Below, in pieces: positions 26,501-35,500 of a DNA stretch of 64,000 bases. A program made the translations under genes and the position numbers. Source of the DNA: Mimachlamys varia (lineage: Eukaryota > Mollusca > Bivalvia > Pectinida > Pectinidae); contig OX392536.1 in the NCBI GenBank assembly GCA_947623455.1, positions 30,695,465 to 30,759,464 on the forward strand, written 5' to 3'. Each line of letters begins with the position of its first letter. The first letter of the stretch is position 1. The notes beneath the pieces are model-generated. The model was not told the DNA's origin. It saw only the letters and a list, made by a program, of their open reading frames with translations, and did no database searches.

Positions 26501-29500
26501 AATTAGCAAAATGAGATGCTTCCCTTCATGGAAACAGTAGTTGCTCCTCGTATCTCCATCCTTATTACATGGACATAATATCATTTCCATTAACTGCACT
26601 TGAGGGATAGTTTTATCCAGCTAATTATTGAATTGGTAACAGTTGAACAGATGGTTTCCTCCATGGGAAAAACTTAATACTAATGAAACATGATAAAACC
26701 TATCTTCAAAAATTCTAAACTTGATCAAACTCATACATACCTCTGCAATTTCAAACCCTGTATGAAGTATCTCGTCCTTGTTGTCAGTCCAGACTGTCCT
26801 TTTGTAGTAGCCATTGACCCTGTCTATCAGACTTATCTGTGGAACAAAATATATATTGTGATGGTAGACTTAAGGCTGTATGCTACCTTACTGTGACATG
26901 GAGACTTAAGGGTGTATGCTACTTTACTGTGACATGGAGACTTAAGGATGTATGCTACTTTACTATGACTTGGAGACTTAAGGATTTATGCAACCTGACT
27001 TAGACATAGAGATGTCAGGATGTGCGTATAACCTTTTTAGACATACCATCATTAATCGTGTGCATAAGTGAGATCATTGCAATGACTCAATCTAATTAAA
27101 ATACAGATCCTCACAATAACTTTGTGTAGGATCTGACAGCGACCAGTAGAAAGTCATGTGCAGATGACCTTTATTATTTCCATATTTAGGAAATGAACAG
27201 CCAATCAAAATGCACATTGTAAACGGTGTTTGGTAGACGAACAAAAATGGCGGCGGATCAAAGCGAAGAAGAGAAAATCATTCAAAGCGTTATATAACAA
27301 ATTGATTAGTATATTTTGTGATAATTTCTTTAAAGTCAGTTGGATTTTTTCGGACAAACGAAAAACTACAAATCAAAAAGATAATGTTTAACTCTTTACC
27401 ACTCATAAGCGTGTCTGGACGCCTGTCCGTTATTTCCACAGAAGCGTGTCTGGACGCATGCATCGTATTTACTCACAAGCGACCGAGAACGCATGGCCAT
27501 GTTTTCCGCGGAAGCGTGTTTCCCCGTGTACCTATTTATAAACGAAATATCTCGGCCACTGTACATGACTGGGCTGAATGACGCATACCTGCGTGTAGCT
27601 CTGTGATTGGTCAATATAATTAGATACTTTTTATAGATCATCACCTTGACCTTGTGACGTAATTCAGTCAAGAAATCGCAAAATGTCAACTTGTGAAAGC
27701 GTGGCTAGAAACGTAATGGCGGCCGAGCCGGGAACGAATTCCAATGAGGAAATTTTCAACTCTGACGATTCAGATTCAGATAGATTTTATGGTTTTTCAA
27801 ACAAGAAGGATTCAGGCATTGAAAGTGATGTAGTTTTTAGTAGTGACAGTGACTCAGGTTGGCGATGAGAGCGACGAAGACAACCCGGAAGCGTTCAACC
27901 CTACTCACTGCTACGGCGATCAACCGTGTGAACTTAACGATGTTATTGTTCATGCTTTTCCGCAAGAAACTCGACCAGTATTGCGTGATGGTTTTAATAT
28001 TGATACTTCTACACCTTTAGATTTGTTTAATCTCGTCTTTAAGCCAGAAAGTTCGGTAGATATCGTGTGATATACTAATGTTTACACCCGGCGGAAATGT
28101 GAGAAAAAGGGTTGAGAAGATCAGATATGGTACACTACATTACAGAAAACGAAACGAAATGTCTGCCTGCCAATGCTTATCTTTATGGGAGTATTTCAAT
28201 TACCATCTTACAAAGACTTTTGGTCTAAAGACATATCTTTAGAAAATGAAGGGATCAAATCTGTAATAACAGTAAAAAAATATGAAAAACTATTTTTTTG
28301 CAAATATCCATCCGTTGCATCAATGTTTTGCAATAAATCCATTGAAACTTGCATATACTTCTGATTTTGAAATTTAAATATGTATCAAAATATTGTGCAG
28401 GTTCCACTGAAACAAAAAATGTATACTTATATTACCATATTTTGTTGAATATTATCTGAAAAATAAGTTTTAAAAACACACATCAATTTTGAATAAAAAT
28501 TGAAAAAATGCCTGAGGAAATGGGTGCACAAATTATACACTGTTGCAGAGGTTGGAACAGAGCCAACTCTGACACCCCACCAAGTAAAATAGATACAATG
28601 TTGCAACAATGTTCGAGTGGTAAAGAGTTAAGAAGAACACACATTTTGGCGTAGAAACTGCTGAACTGGGCGCCGCCATTTTTGTATACGGTAGTTTGGG
28701 TTTCTCGCTACTTTACTCTGGTTTAACGATAAGTGTAGAAACAAATCGAAATTAGCTTTTCACTTTCAGAATCTAGTAAGCAGCGATTTGATTGGTGAAT
28801 ACAAAGGTTATCTGCACATGACCTTCTACTGGTCGCTGTCAGATCCTATACACATGATAGTAATAGTAAGGATCTGTATTTTAATCAGATTGTGCAATGA
28901 CTTTAATTAGAACAATTATTGGAATTTTGATTTAGATTAGAGACACAGAGTTTCAAGACACAATATACACACTGTATTCAAAACTAGTTTGGAGAGGCAT
29001 ATAAACACTGTTCAAGCTTATATGATGAAGTAATAAGTTACACGTTTACCATAAATTCACTTGTCTGGTAGCGGTCACTTCGACCCATATTGCTGAAAAA
29101 GTAGTAGTCAGCGACTACAGCCAATCTGCACACTGTTCGAGGCCCGATGATGGGCGATGCAGCCTGACGTTTCGCTCTCTGAGGTCCTAGAATGGATAAT
29201 TTATTCTAAACATGTATAAAATTTCAATAGTGCAAAAACAAAAGCTGTTTATTTATTGGCATGCAACAAAAATAAAATAAAATTAATAACAACCACTTTT
29301 ATTGGACAGTATAAATTGATTTTATACAAGGATTGAAATAATAAGAAATGCATTTTGAGTTTTACATTATGTCTGTAAAAACTTTACCTGATCCTTTACA
29401 CTGGGGAGTAAATAGTACATGGACAAAGGGAGGTAATTCTGAGGTACTCCAGAGTGAGAAACATGGACATGAAAAAGGGAGGTAAGTCTGAGGTAAACCA

Positions 29501-32500
29501 GAGAGAGAAACAAGGGCATGAAAAATGGAGGTAAGTCTGAGGTAAACCAGAGTGAGAAACAAGGACATGAAAAATGGAGGTAAGTCTGAGGTAAACCAGA
29601 GTGAGAAACAAGGACATGAAAAAGGGAGGTAAGTCTGAGGTAAACCAGAGTGAGAAACAAGGACATGAAAAATGGAGGTAAGTCTGAGGTAAACCAGAGT
29701 GAGAAACAAGGACATGACAAAGGGAGGTAAGTCTGAGGTAAACCAGAGTGAGAAACATGGAGATGAAAAATGGAGGTAAGTTTGAGGTAAACCAGAGTGA
29801 GAAACAAGGACATGGAAAAGGGAGGTAAGTCTGAGGTAAACCAGAGTGAGAAACAAGGACATGACAAAGGGAGGTAAGTCTGAGGTAAACCAGAGTGAGA
29901 AACAAGGACATGACAAAGGGAGGTAAGTCTGAGGTAAACCAGAGTGAGAAACAAGGACATGACAAAAGGAGGTAAGTCTGAGGTAAACCAGAGGGAGAAA
30001 CAAGGACATGATCAAAGAGAGGTAAAGTCTTAGTTTCAGTTTTACAATGACATATTCCAAGAGCAGAGTGAGGGTAAGTGAGTTTGACCCCTGGAGTATG
30101 GAGTCTCACTGACACAACATGACATAAAAAGGTTAATTTCTTCCTGCAAGCGTTCAGAGTTGTAGTGAAACCAGTCTTTATTCTTAGCTGTCGAGTCAAA
30201 AACCCACAATATGATTATAGAAAAATTTGCTTCTAAAGGTTATCTTATACAATGTATTTACCCTAATTAAACCTCCTTTGATTTATTAATTAATCTCTCC
30301 CTCAAAGTAAAATTAAACAAGAGACCCAGAGGACCTGTATCGCTCACCTGGATACATTGGTATCTAGGTAATCATGGTAAAATAGTTCTTTCTGGCCCCA
30401 CCCTTCAGCCCCCTGGGGGAAGGGAGGGGAGGTTCAGCCCCACCATTAATACAATTTTGAATCCTGAGCACCTAGGGATGCTTCCTGCCAAATAAGGCGG
30501 AATAGCAATCAGTGGTTATGGAGAAAAAGTCGCTTTAAGCATGATATAGCTAAATAACCCTTTTTGGCCCCGCCCTCAGCCCCCTAGGGGGTCAGTCCCA
30601 CCATAAGTATAATTTTGAATCCTGAGCACCTAGGGATGCTTCCTACTAAATAAGGCTGATTTCCAATCAGTGGTTATGGAGAAGAAGTCGCTTAAACCAA
30701 TATAGCTAAATAACCCTTTTTGGCCCCGCCTCTCTGCCCCCTAGCGGGTCAGTCCCACCATGAGTACAGTTTTGAATCCTCAGCACCTAGGGATGCTTCC
30801 TGCCAAATAAGGTTGATTTCCAATTAGTGGTTATGGAGAAGAAGTCGCTAATATCAATATAGCTAAATAATTCTTTTTGGCCACGCTCTTCAGCCCCATG
30901 AGGGTTCAGTCCCACCATTAGTACATTTTGAATCCTGAGCACCTAAGAGTTCTTCCTGCCAAATAAGGTTGAATTCCAATCAGTGGTTATGGAGAAGAAG
31001 TCGCTTATATCAATATAGCTAAATAATTCTTTTTGGCCCCGCCCCTCAGCCCCCTGGGGGGGTCAGTCCCACCCATAGTACAATTTTGAAACCTGAGCAC
31101 CTAGGGATGCTTCCTGCAAATTAAGGCTCAATTCCAATCAGTGGTTATGGAGAAGAAGTCGCTTTAAGCATGATATAGCTAAATAACCTTTTTTTGCCCC
31201 GCCCTCAGCCCCATAGGGAGTCACTCCCACCATTTGTACAATTTTGAATTCTGGGCACCTAAGGATACTTCCTGCCAAATTAGGTTGATTTCCTTTCAGT
31301 GGTTATGGAGAAGAAGTCGTTTAAACAATTGTTGACGGATGGACGACGGATGCCAGGGTATGGCAATAAGCTCACCTTGGTCCTTCGGACCAGGTGAGCT
31401 AATTAATGAAAAGAAATTCAAAATGTATATTGGATTTGATGAAATTTGTGTCAATGCAAATCTACTCGTATACAGTATATATCAGAACAGTGTATGTGAT
31501 ATACTACCTGTACTGTCAGGCTGTGGTTCTGGTTCCTTTGGGAAAAGTCTGACTCCATCGTTAAGTTCCATTCCAACCGTTTCATCAACATTAGCAAAAT
31601 TACCCCTAAAACAATACAAGTACATGTACCGAAATAAGACTGATCTCTCATCATATATTTGTCATCTGGTTTAGATCACTATAGATCATCTAGTTAGATC
31701 ACATATAGATCATCTAGTTAGATCACATATAGATCATCTAGTTAGATCACATATAGATCATCTATTTAGATCACATATAGATCATCTAGTAAGATCACAT
31801 ATATATCATCTAGTTAGATCACATATATATCATCTAGTTAGATCACATATAGATCATCTATTTAGATCACATATAGATCATCTAGTAAGATCACATATAT
31901 ATCATCTAGTTAGATCACATATAGATCATCTAGTTAGATCACATATAGATCATCTATTTAGATCACATATAGATCATCTAGTAAGATCACATATATATCA
32001 TCTAGTTAGATTATATATAGATCATCTAGTAAGATCACATATGTATCATCTATTTAGATCACATATAGATCATCTAGTAAGATCACATATAGATAATCTA
32101 TTTAGATCATCTACAGATCATCTAGTTTAGATCATCTAGTTTAGATCATCTAGTTTAGATCACCTACAGATCATCTAGATCACCTATATATAGATCATCT
32201 AGTTTAGACTTGTTTTAGTGTGGTGCCACTATAAAGTGACTTCAGGGTGATGCCACCATTGCCGTAAAATCTATCATATATAAAAGCTGGTATTATTTTA
32301 CCAGTTGTGTGTTACTTTTATCAAAGTTGCTGCTACCTTTCCATACTGTTGTTACATAATACCAATGGTAAAGGTTTTTTTGGTATAAGGAATTATACAT
32401 GACTTACATGACTCCTCCAACCACAGCGTCGGGGTCTAGTTTGACGTCTGACTTTTTGTACGTCACCATTGAGTGGTTCACAGAAGGGGGAAAGTGTCGC

Positions 32501-35500
32501 CAGGAGGGCTGTAATACAGTACAGAGAGTAAGACAAGTATTGTTTGCAGTTGTAAGACTTATAAGATATATTTGCAGAGAGGATAAAAATATGAGATAAC
32601 CTATAAAATGTTAGCTATTTGGTGTCTTCACTCCACTCCTGAAACACATATCAACCATTCCAATGTTATCTCGATGCCAATCACTCCTGGAATGCATTTC
32701 AATTTTTCCTTCCAATTTATCGGTAAATGGTTCATTACGATACTTCAGGGGTGAATGAGTTACGCCGTGCTAAATAAACTTGGACTAACACCAGGTATGT
32801 TAATGTTTTATTTCATGCTGATAAACTCATGAAAAGTGTTCCCAGAAACCCCCAGCAATGGAGTTTTTAGCCCCACAATTACGAAAAGACATATGAGCGA
32901 TAAGAATCTGGTATTTACCTCCACATAATAAACTTCATCTTTTGTTGCTATACTGGCCGTCATAATCTCACCGTCCCAGTGAACATGTGCGGAGGATTCT
33001 GGATCATCTGAACCAAGCCAAAACAGACAAAATGACTCTAAACATCAGACTATGCTGTCATAAACACCTTCCTTCTAAATGAGATGAATATTAACTTGTT
33101 CCCAACTGATGACTCATTTGAACTCTTCTTATTCAAAAGTTGAAAGAGTTCATTATGAAACTCTCGTGGTGAATGAGATAAGAATTGTGTGAAATAACAA
33201 TATAAAAAATATAAGCTGCATTTGCTGATTTGACGTACGTAACACCCCTAGATATAAGGCTGCAGTAACTGCTAACACTCAAGACAACTGTCATATTTTT
33301 GAAATAGAATGTTTTGTGTATAATGGTAATTTTAACCTAAATTTTACACATTTTTTAATAAAAATCAAGTGAGAAAAAGGGATCAAACATATATAAAAAG
33401 TTTTTAAATAAACAAAATATGAAACCAAACATACAGTAATGCAGTGCTGGACATTCTGACAAATCTGGTAAAAATCTGTTAGGTTTAGTATCATCTACCC
33501 TGTGGTCTGATTACCATATAATCAATTCTTATAGTGTAAAAACTCTATGATCTATACTGATTGAAAGAATGGTCAGACAAAATCTTATTTGGTTATGTGA
33601 AAATCTAGCTACTGTCCAACCAAATGTCAGGTGACAATGGAAAGCTTTATGCTCTCGTTTGTAATACACCTTTAATTCTAACAGAAATCTTTAGCATACA
33701 TACCATAAAGTTTCCCAGATAGAAACTTGCTCCTGTCCACCATGAAAGCCTCCTTACTCTCCCCATTGATTGCAGTTGCTTTGAAGTCTGAACTCAATAC
33801 TGAGGACTGCTTTAATGCTAGGTGGAAATCTCTGGAAACACCAAATACATACATATCTAAACACCAAATACATACATATCTATATATATGATGAGTTTAT
33901 TGAATGCTCAATGAGGGTGAGGGACTTAAAGCATTGGTTTTCAATAACAAATATTTTTGTTCAAATCATTTGACATATTTTCATTGTCAGCTTTATTCCA
34001 TTTTTGATACCTTATTTGGTCTCAAAATTCTACCCAAGTGCCCTCTCCCTCAATCAGGGCCGACCAAAGTACTCCCTCCCTCAAACAGGGCCGACCCAAG
34101 TACCCCCTCCATCAATCAGGGCCAACCCAAGTACCCCCTCCATCAATCAGGGCCAACCCAAGTACCCCCTCCCTCAAACAGGGCCAACCCAAGTACCCCC
34201 TCCCTCAAACAGGGCCAACCCAAGTACCCCCTCCCTCAATCAGGCCGACCCAAGTACCCCCTCCCTCAATCAGGCCGACCCAAGTACCCCCTCCCTCAAT
34301 CAGGGCCGACCCAAGTACCCCCTCCCTCAATCAGGGCCGACCCAAGTACCCCCTCCCTCAATCAGGGCCGACCCAAGTACCCCCTCCCTCAAACAGGGCC
34401 AACCCAAGTACCCCCTCCCTCAAACAGGGCCAACCAAAGTACCCCCTCCCTCAATCAGGCCGACCCAAGTACCCCCTCCCTCAATCAGGCCGACCCAAGT
34501 ACCCCCTCCCTCAATCAGGGCCGACCCAAATACCCCCTCCCTCAATCAGGGCCGACCCAAGTACCCCCTCCCTCAATCAGGGCCGACCCAAGTACCCCCT
34601 CCCTCAATCAGGGTCTACCCAAGTAATCCCTCCCTCAATCAGGGCCGACTCAAGTACCCCCTCCCTCAATCAGGGCCTACCCAAGTAATCCCTCCCTCAA
34701 TCAGGGCCGACCCAAGTACCCCCTCCCTCAATCAGGGCCGACCCAACCCTTGCTGTCCATTTTTACAACATTTCTTCCATTCAGCTTGCTATCTGCTCCA
34801 TCAACATGTTATCATCTGAGCTAATAACAGTGATTAAATTCTTGTATTATTGTAAAATAAATGAAGTTGATATACCTTGTATATCTGCCTTCCAGGGGAC
34901 CACAAAACAATGAATTCCCACGATACAGGGATGTTCCATACCAGATACAGTAATAATATCTAGTTAATCTCGACATGCTTACCTGCCCATTGTGTTAAAC
35001 CAAATTTCTTTCATGTCAAATCCTGGTTTGTTATCAGCGCTGCGCCGAACACGCAATTTAATGTCAGAGTTTCGCATCGTCTCATAGTAGTGGAGCTTGT
35101 CATCTATATCAGCTGAAAAATTATATATAAAATATGTACATATCTTTGAAAAATAATGCAATTTGGCATCTTAGATTCATAATAAACAAGGTATATAATT
35201 ATATCTGTCATTCCTGAACTTTAAACTCGCTACATTGGTATAAATAATCACCTATCCTCCATTTAATGGGAGGTACCCCTTCTGAGATACTGTCAACAAT
35301 AACATTTTAACAGTAATCTAATTACACATGTATTAAGTTACATCAGGGATTTTTTCATGCTGAAAGCATTCTGTTTGATTATAATTATTCTAATCACAGT
35401 TCCTGTGCATTGCATTCTACAGAGTGTTAAGAGTGTACCAATTCATCATTGCGCTTATCGATCAGTTTGAATTTGTTATGCACCAAACTTGAATCTTGAG

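Noticed and set aside
29362..30199. ORFs of 197-267 aa on the minus strand.
   Set aside because: Same minisatellite in copy A intron 6.
33904..34819. Proline-rich ORFs of 216-271 aa.
   Set aside because: Products of the 31-bp C-rich minisatellite; copy B has one unit and no ORF.
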